From Clostridia bacterium (lineage in GTDB: Bacteria > Bacillota > Clostridia > TANB77 > UBA1234): a stretch of DNA of 64,000 nt. Each line of letters begins with the position of its first letter. The stretch's first letter is position 1. The notes under the pieces are model-generated. The model had not been told where the DNA came from, did no database searches, and saw only the letters and a program-made list of their open reading frames with translations. The stretch lies in NCBI GenBank assembly GCA_017539905.1, contig JAFYBZ010000014.1, positions 62,001-126,000 of the forward strand, given 5' to 3'. Made by a program: the position numbers and the translations under genes. Shown piece after piece: positions 37,593-46,053 of this stretch.

Positions 37593-38255
37593 TTATTCAT
37601 ATAATCGATCTAGTGATTCAATGCTCTTGTTAGGAGCCATAATCATTAATGTATCATTTTCTTCAACAATTGTAGCCGCTGTTGGGAATACAACGTTTTC
37701 TCCCCTCTTAACGCAAACAATATTAAAAGAATACTTTTGTCTTAAAGCTAAATCTCCAAAAGATTTACCAAACCATGACTTTGGAGCTTGGATTTCAACC
37801 ATACTAAAGTCTTTACCAAGTTCAATTCTATCAACAACATATTTTGTAGTAATGCTATTAACCAATTTCATTGCAGAATCAATTTCTGGTTGAACGATTT
37901 TATTTACGCCAATCATTTCAAGAAGCTTAGCATGTTTTTCATCTCTAGCCTTCGCAACAATATGTGGAACGCCTAAATCCTTAAGTGAAAGTGCAACCAT
38001 TAAGCTAGACTCTATATTATCTCCAATACCAATAATTGCTATATTAAACCCTTTAATTCCACATGCATCTAAAGCATCTGCATCTAGCGCATTTATTTGA
38101 ACCGCTTTAGTAACATATGGCATTGCCTCTTCTACCAAAGATTCTTCACTATCAATTGCTAAAACATCGCAATCATAATTAGATAATCCTTTGGCAACTG
38201 TCATACCAAATTTTCCAAGTCCAATAATTGCAATTTGTTCTAATTCTTTTTTCAT
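37593..38255 (-). CDS. Potassium uptake regulatory protein (TrkA/KtrA, RCK domains)
   Basis: RCK-N Rossmann fold with AIIGLGKFGMTVAKGL at the N-terminus, then an RCK-C domain. 220 aa, the single-subunit KtrA size. It binds nucleotides and gates the K+ channel encoded immediately upstream. ATG chosen at 38255; an upstream in-frame start overlaps the channel gene end. Confidence 0.92.
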   Translation of the reverse strand: MKKELEQIAIIGLGKFGMTVAKGLSNYDCDVLAIDSEESLVEEAMPYVTKAVQINALDADALDACGIKGFNIAIIGIGDNIESSLMVALSLKDLGVPHIVAKARDEKHAKLLEMIGVNKIVQPEIDSAMKLVNSITTKYVVDRIELGKDFSMVEIQAPKSWFGKSFGDLALRQKYSFNIVCVKRGENVVFPTAATIVEENDTLMIMAPNKSIESLDRLYE

Positions 38256-38269
38256 ATTTAGTCCCTCCA

Positions 38270-39657
38270 CTATCCGACTATTACATCATCTTTAGGATAA
38301 TTAACTATATTGCTTTGCTTAAATCTTTTTCCAGCAACAGCCATAGTCATTGTAACAGTTGATACTCTTCCTATGTACATTATAACTATTAATAAAATCT
38401 TACTTGTTGTAGTAAGTCCAGCAGTGATTCCCAAAGAATAACCACATGTAGCCAATGCCGAGATTACTTCAAACATCATATCTATAAAAGCAATTTGAGG
38501 ATTTAAAGCAGATAATACCATAGTCATTACAGAAACAATTATTAAAGCACTAATCAAAACTGTAATTGCCATTTTAATATCTTCATCTGCAATCTCTCTT
38601 CTAAACACATTAACTCTTTTATTATTAGATGCTCTACTAAGCATAGTTATTACAAGTACTGCTATTGTAACAGTTTTAATACCACCAGCCGTGCTACCAG
38701 GTGCTCCACCAATAAGCATTAATATCATGGTAAAGAATTTACCAGATTGTGTCATGCTCATTAAATCAACGGCAGCCATACCAGTAGTCCTTGCCGAGAC
38801 ACCATGGAATAAAGAAATAAAAATTTTATCAAATGTATTATATTTTCCTAATGTCAAAGGATTCTTATATTCAAATAATAAAAATCCTAAAGTTCCAACA
38901 ACAATCATTACAATTAACATTACAAAAACAAGTTTTGTATGTGTAGAAAAAGTAAGCCATGTTTTTCTACGAGATAAATTATTTTCTTTTTTAAGCTTAC
39001 GTTTTTCAAAAATTTCATTCCAAACAATAAAACCTAGGCTTCCCATAATAGTCAAAATTCCGCAAACACCAATCACAAGATAATCTGTCGCAAAATCTTT
39101 AAGGCTATTAGGTCCGAAGCAAATCATAACCACAATTGCAAAAACTTGATACCGATGTAAAAAACGCTTGTCCCATTCCCTTCCAAGGTCCATACATTGG
39201 TACAAATCTAAAGCATAGAATTATTGCCCCAATTAATTCCGAGAAAAACGTGAATTTTATAATTCTCTTTATAAGAACTTTTATTTTATTCAGTTTTTCG
39301 GGTGTACCGTAAAATCGTGCCAATATTTATTTGTTCTTTAAATGTTAGTTTTCGTTTTGTAATTAAGATAAATGCTGACATTATAAAAATGAAACCTAAA
39401 GCTCCGATTTGTATTAAAATCAGCATTACTATTTTACCAAACAACGTGTATTGCTCTGCCGCAACAACAGTAGAAAGTCCAGCAACACATACTGATGCTG
39501 TTGCTGTAAACATTGAGTTTAATAAATCATGTGGTTTTCCAGGCATATTACTAATAGGAAGGTTTAACAATAAACCACCGACAATAATAAGTAGTAGAAA
39601 ACTAATTATTACTAATTGAGTTGTTTGGGCCATCTTCTTTTCTTTTACAATTTTCAT
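38270..39657 (-). CDS. Potassium uptake channel KtrB/TrkH, requires two +1 frameshifts at CGG
   Basis: K+ translocating subunit. Frame 1 (from 39657) runs MKIVKEKKMAQTTQ... with a P-loop (TATASVCVAGLSTV). It reaches CGG at 39309-39307 and would stop at 39286. A +1 shift gives GGT ACA CCC and continues through KRIIKFTF...YGPW...FFTSVSSFCNCGYDLL. A second CGG at 39116-39114 would stop at 39108. A second +1 shift gives GGA CCT AAT (G-P-N-S-L-K-D), the expected continuation of the second P-loop. The remainder (GVSARTTGM, GGAPGSTAGG, ATCGYSLG) is intact. Total 1388 nt is 462 codons plus two bases. About 461 aa, the normal length. No other lesion. Confidence 0.9.
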
Positions 39658-39660
39658 TTT

Positions 39661-40383
39661 TTATCCCTTCGTAAAAAAAGCCAAATATTCGATATTACCA
39701 TCGCCACCTTTTATTGGTGACTCACAAACTCCAACATTATTATACCCTATTTCGTTAAAAGCTAGTACAATTTTTTTAATTGCATCTTGTCTTACATTTT
39801 CATCCTTAATAACACCTTTAAACTTAGTAGCTATTTCCATACCACATTCAAATTGTGGCTTAATCAAACATACTATTTCTTTTAGATTTGGAAGTTCCAA
39901 AAACTTTGGAATTATCTTGGTTACAGATATAAAAGAAACATCAATAGCAGCAAATGTAGCATCTTTTATTAACTCTTTATCCATTTCTCTAAAATCTGTA
40001 TTCTCATATAAATTGATAATTGGATTTTTCGCAAGGTCTTTATCAAATTGATCTGTTCCGACATCAATTGCATAAATCTTTGCTATTCCGTTTTGGATAG
40101 CTACATCTGAAAAGCCTCCTGTAGACGAACCAATATCAATCATTATTTTATTAGTTAAATCTATGTGCCATTCTTGCAAAGCTTTTTCTAATTTTAATCC
40201 CCCACGAGAAACATATTTTAAAGTCTCGCCTTTAATCTCTACTCTATCATTATCGCTTACTTCAAAACCAGTTTTAGTAATTTGTTTATCATTCACATAA
40301 ACAATACCATCTTTAATCCCAAGTTGCGCCTTCGAGCGGGTTTTAAAATAATTATTTGTAACTAAATAAACATCCAATCTCAT
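39661..40383 (-). CDS. TlyA family rRNA (2'-O) methyltransferase
   Basis: N-terminal S4 RNA-binding domain (MRLDVYLVTNNYFKTRSKAQ, residues 1-60) and an FtsJ-like SAM domain (IDIGSSTGGFSDVAIQNG). TlyA proteins methylate ribosomal RNA; older annotations call them hemolysin A. The ATG at 40383 follows AAAGGGTG by 6 nt. 240 aa. Confidence 0.9.
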   Translation of the reverse strand: MRLDVYLVTNNYFKTRSKAQLGIKDGIVYVNDKQITKTGFEVSDNDRVEIKGETLKYVSRGGLKLEKALQEWHIDLTNKIMIDIGSSTGGFSDVAIQNGIAKIYAIDVGTDQFDKDLAKNPIINLYENTDFREMDKELIKDATFAAIDVSFISVTKIIPKFLELPNLKEIVCLIKPQFECGMEIATKFKGVIKDENVRQDAIKKIVLAFNEIGYNNVGVCESPIKGGDGNIEYLAFFTKG

Positions 40384-40395
40384 AAAATACACCCT

Positions 40396-41112
40396 TTATC
40401 TTGCGCTAAGTTCTTTTAAAACTAATTCATAACCTTCTTGTTCGTTTTTGTAATCAATATCTTTGATTTCAAAGCCAGCATCTTTTGAATGAATTATTTT
40501 TTCTACAAAGATTTTTAAAACATGTGGATTTCTTACGAGTATAGGTCCAATTACATATGTAGCATATAAATTATTTTTGTATGCTCCCTCATATTGCTTT
40601 GTTTCATCTTCTCCAATACCAAACTTAACGTTAAACAAATGATTAGTATTATTTTTCAAATTAGATTGCTTATTGATAAAACCAACAACTTCTTTCCCAA
40701 AAACTTCGGAATTCAAAATAACATCATCAGTTTTTCTGTCTTTAAGTCTTTGAACCTCATAATCAAATACGCCAATTGCTTCTTCACTATCTTCGCCATC
40801 TATAATTGCTTTTCCAAGCATTTCAAGACTACTACCAGTAAACAAAGCAACTTTGTTATTATTCACATATTCTAGTAATTCTGCCTTATGATTTTTTAAG
40901 TCTTCAAGTGCCATCTTTAAATGATTCTCTGTTCCACAGCCACAATAGATAAAGTCATAATCATTAAGATTAAAAGAATCACCTATTGTTTTTTTGTCTA
41001 AGAAAACTTCTGCACCTTGATCTTTTAAATGAGCACACAGAATATTAACATTTCCATATTCACCATATAGATTTAGTAAGTCACTATAAAGATGAAGTAT
41101 CTTTATCTTCAT
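40396..41112 (-). CDS. GatD-like glutamine amidotransferase with missing catalytic Cys and His
   Basis: It is the neighbour and expected partner of MurT (lipid II isoglutaminyl synthase). The fold matches GatD (HLYSDLLNLYGEYGNV, YDFIYCGCGTEN). The nucleophile position, normally CGG in the ..ICGGYQ.. elbow, reads FTGSS (Thr92), and the catalytic His, normally YLHGP, reads YVIGP. It therefore probably cannot hydrolyse glutamine by the usual mechanism. It may act as a scaffold, use ammonia, or have another role. The ATG at 41112 follows GGAGG by 5 nt. A GTG 12 nt earlier was rejected. Confidence 0.82.
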   Translation of the reverse strand: MKIKILHLYSDLLNLYGEYGNVNILCAHLKDQGAEVFLDKKTIGDSFNLNDYDFIYCGCGTENHLKMALEDLKNHKAELLEYVNNNKVALFTGSSLEMLGKAIIDGEDSEEAIGVFDYEVQRLKDRKTDDVILNSEVFGKEVVGFINKQSNLKNNTNHLFNVKFGIGEDETKQYEGAYKNNLYATYVIGPILVRNPHVLKIFVEKIIHSKDAGFEIKDIDYKNEQEGYELVLKELSAR

Positions 41113-41123
41113 ATTATCCTCCA

Positions 41124-42443
41124 CTATTTAATTCTATTAATAAATTTATATCTATCAGTAAAACAAGTAACTAGATAAATATCGCCCTTTGCTTGTTCGC
41201 GAGTGATGTTCATCATTTCATCCAAATCACTTGTACAAAGCACTTTAGACATATCACAATCCGAATAGTTAAATCTAGCTATCAAATCATGAACATATTT
41301 ACCTGCAAGAATTACTTTTTTAACACAATCTACATTTAACTTTTCAAAGTCAATATCCCATATCCATGATGTCTCTGATGTAAAATACTTTCTACTGATT
41401 TGATCAACAATTACAACGACTGTACATGGTTTATTCTCGTTCACAACATATGAGATGGATTGATTGTAAGCAATCGAATTTTCATGCTTACTAGTTAAAA
41501 GCATTCCATTATGCTCCCCTATTTTAAAGCTTTGTACTCTGTCATTTTTCAAAATATAATCACTAAGCGATTTAATAATATTATCTTCATTAATTCCAAC
41601 CAAGTTAGCTACAGCAAATGCAGCAAGCATATTATATGCTGAATAAACACTTCTTAATGATAAATGAATTGAATACTTATCATTAATCTTCATTTCGCCA
41701 GTTTGTAAATCTATACTTGTAATAGCATAATCCGGATTCTTTCTTTCATGTCCACATTTATCACATTTATATCCGCCAATTTGCGAATAATTATGATAAG
41801 AATACTCTAATTTGCCACCACAGTTTGGACAATAAATACCATCATTATAAACACCCGTGTTTTCTTTAGTAGATAATCCTGATTCATTCATTCCAAAATA
41901 TGTGACATTATCTCTCTTGAATCCATATAAAGAAGAAAGCGGATCATCAGTATTTAGAATCAAATGAATATCCTCTAAACCAGCTTCTTTAATAATATTA
42001 TATATTAACTCCGGATGACCATTTCTAGTCATTTGATCTCTATACAAATTAGTAACAACTAAAAACTTTGGTTTAAAAAACTTAAGAGTATGTCTTAAAT
42101 ATCTTTCATCGCTTTCAATAACTAAAGCATCTTTAGCTACAACACCTTTTAAATTGCAATTATTCAAAATCATAGTTGTAACGCCTTCAGTTTGGTTAGA
42201 ACCTTCCAGATTGCAACCAACACTCAACCCATTATTTGATAAAATATTGTAAATTAATTCTGTCGTTGAAGTTTTACCATTACTACCAGTAACAACAATT
42301 ACATTTTCTGGCATCTTAACTTTTGCCAAAATGTTAGGGCAAAGCTTAAGCGCAATTTGACCAGGCTTACTACTTCCCTTCTTCAACAACTTTCCAATTT
42401 TATATAATATTTTATTCACGATAATAACAATCGACTTGTTCAT
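41124..42443 (-). CDS. murT: MurT-like Mur ligase (lipid II isoglutaminyl synthase subunit)
   Basis: Mur ligase ATP motif VVTGSNGKTSTTE, DUF1727-type C-terminus, and a four-cysteine zinc ribbon inserted in the central domain (CPNCGGKLEY, then CDKCGHERK) as in MurT. With GatD it amidates D-Glu of lipid II to D-isoglutamine. 439 aa. Its stop is 11 nt from the GatD-like start. Confidence 0.92.
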   Translation of the reverse strand: MNKSIVIIVNKILYKIGKLLKKGSSKPGQIALKLCPNILAKVKMPENVIVVTGSNGKTSTTELIYNILSNNGLSVGCNLEGSNQTEGVTTMILNNCNLKGVVAKDALVIESDERYLRHTLKFFKPKFLVVTNLYRDQMTRNGHPELIYNIIKEAGLEDIHLILNTDDPLSSLYGFKRDNVTYFGMNESGLSTKENTGVYNDGIYCPNCGGKLEYSYHNYSQIGGYKCDKCGHERKNPDYAITSIDLQTGEMKINDKYSIHLSLRSVYSAYNMLAAFAVANLVGINEDNIIKSLSDYILKNDRVQSFKIGEHNGMLLTSKHENSIAYNQSISYVVNENKPCTVVVIVDQISRKYFTSETSWIWDIDFEKLNVDCVKKVILAGKYVHDLIARFNYSDCDMSKVLCTSDLDEMMNITREQAKGDIYLVTCFTDRYKFINRIK

Positions 42444-42511
42444 AACTTTTGCCTCTCCAAAACAAAATTATTATAATAATATTACTAAACTTTATCGTTA
42501 TTATCAATAGA

Positions 42512-42580
42512 GCATTGCGCAAAGGCTGAGTGTGGTTTTGTTCGTTGCGAGCAAAATCCACCGAAGCCATTTAGCAATGC
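42512..42580. repeat. Structured hairpin, GAGTGTGG/CCACCGA family, copy 2
   Basis: Stems GCATTGC/GCAATGC, GGCT/AGCC, GTGG/CCAC and TTTTGTTC/GAGCAAAA. Loops GAGT and CGA are identical to copy 1 at 35556-35625. Intergenic, upstream of murT. Confidence 0.82.
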
Positions 42581-42625
42581 GATAGCATGTAACATTAGCG
42601 TAATAATTATTTAACATAATTTTAG

Positions 42626-42654
42626 TTTACTTTATAATTTGCAAAATATATAAT
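42626..42654 (+). promoter_or_regulatory. Probable promoter of the 114-aa membrane protein gene
   Basis: TTTACT (42626-42631), 17-nt spacer, TATAAT (42649-42654). Confidence 0.6.
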
Positions 42655-42701
42655 AATTTTGTATGTATGATGATGTCTCATAACGGGGAGGTGAATCGAT
42701 T

Positions 42702-43046
42702 ATGGCAGAAAATGAAACAAAACCAGAGAAGAAACAAATCGAGATGAGTATTTGGTTTGTAATTCTTCTAGTTGTAGTTATCGTATTTATGTGCGTATTT
42801 ATGAGCATGAATAAAAAATTAGGTGAAGCTAATGATAAGATTACAGAGTTAGAATCTAGCTATGCATCTTTACAAGGAAAATATAGCGCTCAAGTTGAAA
42901 ACGTAAGTGCATTAGTTAACCAAGTTTATTCTCTATCTCCAGATCAATTAAGAGAGAGATTAGCCGCTTTATCAGGAGCTGAAGTTGAACCAGCTGCTGA
43001 AGAAGTTGTATCTGGCGAAGTTATCTCAGGAGAAGTTGCTGAATAA
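42702..43046 (+). CDS. Single-pass membrane protein with coiled coil and SGEV tail
   Basis: 114 aa. The ATG follows GGGGAGGTG. One transmembrane helix (residues ~16-36) is followed by a coiled coil (EANDKITELESSYASLQGK, ~42-85). It ends in an acidic tail with two SGEV units (VVSGEVISGEVAE). The tail repeat recurs in the DUF1385 protein and at 58285-58833. Unknown function, probably envelope. Confidence 0.78.
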   Translation: MAENETKPEKKQIEMSIWFVILLVVVIVFMCVFMSMNKKLGEANDKITELESSYASLQGKYSAQVENVSALVNQVYSLSPDQLRERLAALSGAEVEPAAEEVVSGEVISGEVAE

Positions 43047-43062
43047 TAAAAGATAAAAAAAT

Positions 43063-43086
43063 GACGTCCAAATTAATTTGGACGTC
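43063..43086. terminator. Bidirectional terminator, convergent with rpsR
   Basis: 24-nt perfect palindrome GACGTCCAAATT/AATTTGGACGTC with A and T flanks. Confidence 0.9.
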
Positions 43087-43093
43087 TTATTTT

Positions 43094-43378
43094 TTACTCA
43101 GCTGTAAATGGTAATAAAGCAACTTGTCTTGCTCTCTTAATAGCTGTTGTAACTTCTCTTTGATGCTTAGCGCAAAGACCTGTAACTCTTCTTGGAAGAA
43201 TCTTGCCTTTTTCACTAATAAACTTCTTAAGTTTTTCAGCATCTTTATAATCAATAACTAAATTCTTGTCAGCACAATACATGCAAACTTTCTTTTTAAT
43301 TCTTCTTACTCTTGGCATAGAATCGTCATCGTTATTGTTTCTTCTATTATTGAATTTTTTTCCTTTCTTTTCAGCCAT
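43094..43378 (-). CDS. rpsR: Ribosomal protein bS18
   Basis: The S18 core [17 protein letters not shown] and [14 protein letters not shown] is intact, with a C..C pair. The N-terminus is extended by ~25 residues rich in K, N, R and D. The ATG at 43378 follows AAAGGAGG by 8 nt. 94 aa. Last gene of rpsF-ssb-rpsR. Confidence 0.95.
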   Translation of the reverse strand: MAEKKGKKFNNRRNNNDDDSMPRVRRIKKKVCMYCADKNLVIDYKDAEKLKKFISEKGKILPRRVTGLCAKHQREVTTAIKRARQVALLPFTAE

Positions 43379-43404
43379 ATTAGCCAACCTCCTTTTCAAA
43401 TACT

Positions 43405-43830
43405 TTAAAATGGTAGGTCGTCATCTGTAACTGGAGTAAAGTCGCCTGAACCTTCTTGTACATTAAATGGAGCATCAACTCCAGCAAATGTATTACCAGA
43501 ACCATCGCCTTCTCTACGAGAGTCAGCAAAATATGTTTCTTCAGCAACAACTTCTGTTACATAAACTTTTTTACCATCTTTGTCATCATAATTTCTAGTC
43601 TGAAGTCTACCAATAACTCCTACTTGTTGACCTTTCTTGAAATACTTGCTACAAAACTCTCCTGTTTTGCTCCATGCTACTATGTTGAAGAAATCAGCAT
43701 CAGGTTGTCCTTCTTGCTTAAATCTTCTATTTACTGCAAGTGAAAAAGTACATACAAGTGTGTTATTTGTTTGTGTGTATCTAACTTCTGGATCTCTAGT
43801 AAGTCTTCCCATTAAAATTACTTTGTTCAT
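43405..43830 (-). CDS. ssb: Single-stranded DNA-binding protein
   Basis: OB fold with [19 protein letters not shown] and a C-terminal acidic tip ending DDDLPF, the partner-docking peptide. 141 aa. Between rpsF and rpsR, the standard order. Confidence 0.96.
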   Translation of the reverse strand: MNKVILMGRLTRDPEVRYTQTNNTLVCTFSLAVNRRFKQEGQPDADFFNIVAWSKTGEFCSKYFKKGQQVGVIGRLQTRNYDDKDGKKVYVTEVVAEETYFADSRREGDGSGNTFAGVDAPFNVQEGSGDFTPVTDDDLPF

Positions 43831-43853
43831 ATAATTTTCTCCTTAATTTAAAA

Positions 43854-44138
43854 TTAATCTTCTTTTTTTACAATTATATGCTTAATAATTTCGTCTGTGA
43901 TGTTGTAAATTCTGTTTAGCTCATCAATAAACTCTGGGTTGCTACTAAAGTTAATTAGTACATAGTATCCTTCATTATTTTTTTGAATAGGATAAGCTAA
44001 TTTTCTTCTTCCCCATACCTCAGTAGATTCAACTTCGCCTTCTTTAGCAATCATATCTGTGAATTTTGCTGTAATTCCAGCGCAAGCTTCGTCATCTAAC
44101 TTTGGATCGATGATGATAATTGTTTCATATTTATTCAT
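43854..44138 (-). CDS. rpsF: Ribosomal protein bS6
   Basis: 94 aa; YETIIIIDPKLDDEA and WGRRKLAYPIQKNNEGYYVL are family signatures. First gene of the operon. Confidence 0.95.
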   Translation of the reverse strand: MNKYETIIIIDPKLDDEACAGITAKFTDMIAKEGEVESTEVWGRRKLAYPIQKNNEGYYVLINFSSNPEFIDELNRIYNITDEIIKHIIVKKED

Positions 44139-44164
44139 CTATCTGCACCTCCTTTTGGACTATT

Positions 44165-44226
44165 TGGCCCTACTACATTAAAAGTAGAGCAAGGAATGGT
44201 GATACCTGAACCGGTAAAACCGCATA
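44165..44226 (-). promoter_or_regulatory. Candidate S6:S18 autoregulatory leader of rpsF
   Basis: The minus-strand leader just upstream of the rpsF ribosome site has CCGG, a CACC box and a CTAC/GTAG hairpin (44170-44187). The known S6:S18-binding motif uses CCG and CACC elements in this position. The match is by pattern only. Confidence 0.6.
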
Positions 44227-44264
44227 TAAATATACCATTTTAATAGCAAAAAAGCAAGAAAAAT

Positions 44265-45335
44265 CTATACTTTTTTTCTCGCTATTTCTACTAATCCTAG
44301 GTTAGTAAACCCATATATTTCAACTTTTGAGCGGTCTTTTAAGGCCTCTTGGCGCATCAAATCTATGATTTTTGCCTTATTTTCAGGGCTTTTCATGTTT
44401 ATAAAGTCCACTACAATGATACCGCCTAGATTTTTAAGCCTTAATTGCCTCATAACCTCCAAAGCCGCTTCCTCGTTAACTTTAGAGCAAAACTCTTCTT
44501 TATCAGCCCCATTATTTCCTAAATACTTACCCGAATTAACATCAATTGCTGTAAGGGCCTCTGTAAAATCAATATTTATAAACCCGCTAGATTTAAGCCA
44601 AATTTTTCTTTTTTCCTTATCTTCTAACTGGCCAATCATTCCAAATTTTTCAATAAAATCAGCATCTGGTTCAAAATCAATTTCAATATCTATTTTGCTT
44701 TTAATTTCTTCATATATTTCTTCAGAATTTATATAAATCTTTGAAAGACTTTTTTTGCAAAACTCTCTTAAAATTACTTCATTTATTTCATTGGCATTAT
44801 ACAAAAATGAATTATAATTTTCTTCCATACTATGCCATTTATTAATTAATTGTTTTAGTTCATCAAAAACAATTTCAGGTTCAACATTTGACGCCTCTGT
44901 TCTAACAACATATCCATACTTGTTTTGCAACTCTTCTTCTATCATTTTTGTTAGGTTGCTATCAATTGAATTCTTCTTTGAAGAAGAATGAATATCAGAA
45001 TTAGAAAACAAAACTATATACTTTCCAGCAATTGAAATATCAGTAGTCATTTTTGCATCTTTAGTTTCTGTAGCCTCTTTTTTTAGCATTACTACTATTT
45101 CATCATTAACTCTAACATCCTTGTCAGTTCTATCAATGTATCCTACTTTATTGTCATCATAATAAACAAAAATAGCTCCTGAATTTCTGTTAATGTCTTT
45201 TACCTTAGCGCGATAAATATTACCTATCTTAGGCATATTGTTTTTATCGAATTGATAAAACTCAACAATCTTGTTGTCTTCTAAGACTATTAATTTAATA
45301 AACAATTTACCTTCTTCAATAATTAATTCCTGCAT
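44265..45335 (-). CDS. Ribonuclease E/G family protein
   Basis: An N-terminal S1-like RNA-binding region (PKIGNIYRAKVKDINRNSGAIFV) and the RNase E/G catalytic core (ALTAIDVNSGKY, LRLKNLGGIIVVDFINM). 356 aa, short compared with typical RNase G (~400-490). The Zn-link cysteines are absent and it ends right after EIARKKV. It is probably a compact form and not a fragment, since the frame closes naturally. Confidence 0.87.
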   Translation of the reverse strand: MQELIIEEGKLFIKLIVLEDNKIVEFYQFDKNNMPKIGNIYRAKVKDINRNSGAIFVYYDDNKVGYIDRTDKDVRVNDEIVVMLKKEATETKDAKMTTDISIAGKYIVLFSNSDIHSSSKKNSIDSNLTKMIEEELQNKYGYVVRTEASNVEPEIVFDELKQLINKWHSMEENYNSFLYNANEINEVILREFCKKSLSKIYINSEEIYEEIKSKIDIEIDFEPDADFIEKFGMIGQLEDKEKRKIWLKSSGFINIDFTEALTAIDVNSGKYLGNNGADKEEFCSKVNEEAALEVMRQLRLKNLGGIIVVDFINMKSPENKAKIIDLMRQEALKDRSKVEIYGFTNLGLVEIARKKV

Positions 45336-45339
45336 ACAT

Positions 45340-45903
45340 TTACCTCTGGTTATATTTATTCATTGCACCTTCAATACTATTATTAATTATCTCTAAGATA
45401 GCATCAGCCGCTTTAGAAGTCACCTCTTCGATAATCTTATCCTCTTCTTTTGAAAACTTACCTAAAACATAATCGGCTAAATCTCTTCCATCCGTAGGTT
45501 TTCCAGTACCAATTCTAACTCTAGCAAAGTCTTTGGAACCAATTTTTTTAGTGATGTCTTTCATACCATTATGAGTTCCAGGATTTCCTGAAGGTTTGAT
45601 TCTAATACTTCCAACATCAATATCAATATCATCATAAATAACAATCAGATCTTCTACATCTGCCTTGTAGTATTTTAGTAATTCAACAACACAATCTCCA
45701 CTTAAATTCATATAGGTTTGAGGCTTGCAAAGAATAACCTTTTTGTCTAGCATTCCCTTACTTCCATATAGTCCTTTAAACTTTGATTTATTAACATCTA
45801 TATTTAGTCTATTGGCAACCTTATCTAATACTCTAAAACCAGCATTATGCCTTGTTTTTTCATATTCTTTACCAGGATTGCCCAACCCAACAATAATCTT
45901 CAT
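45340..45903 (-). CDS. pth: Peptidyl-tRNA hydrolase
   Basis: Recycles stalled peptidyl-tRNA. Catalytic His in GNPGKEYEKTRHNAG, Asp in YDDIDIDVG, plus PSGNPGTHNGMKDI. 187 aa, complete. 4 nt upstream of the RNase gene. Confidence 0.95.
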   Translation of the reverse strand: MKIIVGLGNPGKEYEKTRHNAGFRVLDKVANRLNIDVNKSKFKGLYGSKGMLDKKVILCKPQTYMNLSGDCVVELLKYYKADVEDLIVIYDDIDIDVGSIRIKPSGNPGTHNGMKDITKKIGSKDFARVRIGTGKPTDGRDLADYVLGKFSKEEDKIIEEVTSKAADAILEIINNSIEGAMNKYNQR

Positions 45904-46053
45904 CTTTTCACTCCTTTTTCAATACCTAGACTATTTTACCATATATAAGTAGAAAATTGCATCATTTTTACATAATATTAGCCCAAATCTATTGAAATTT
46001 TTGCCAAAATAAGGGATAATATAGGTGATTTTATACTATCGTTGGAGGTAGAC

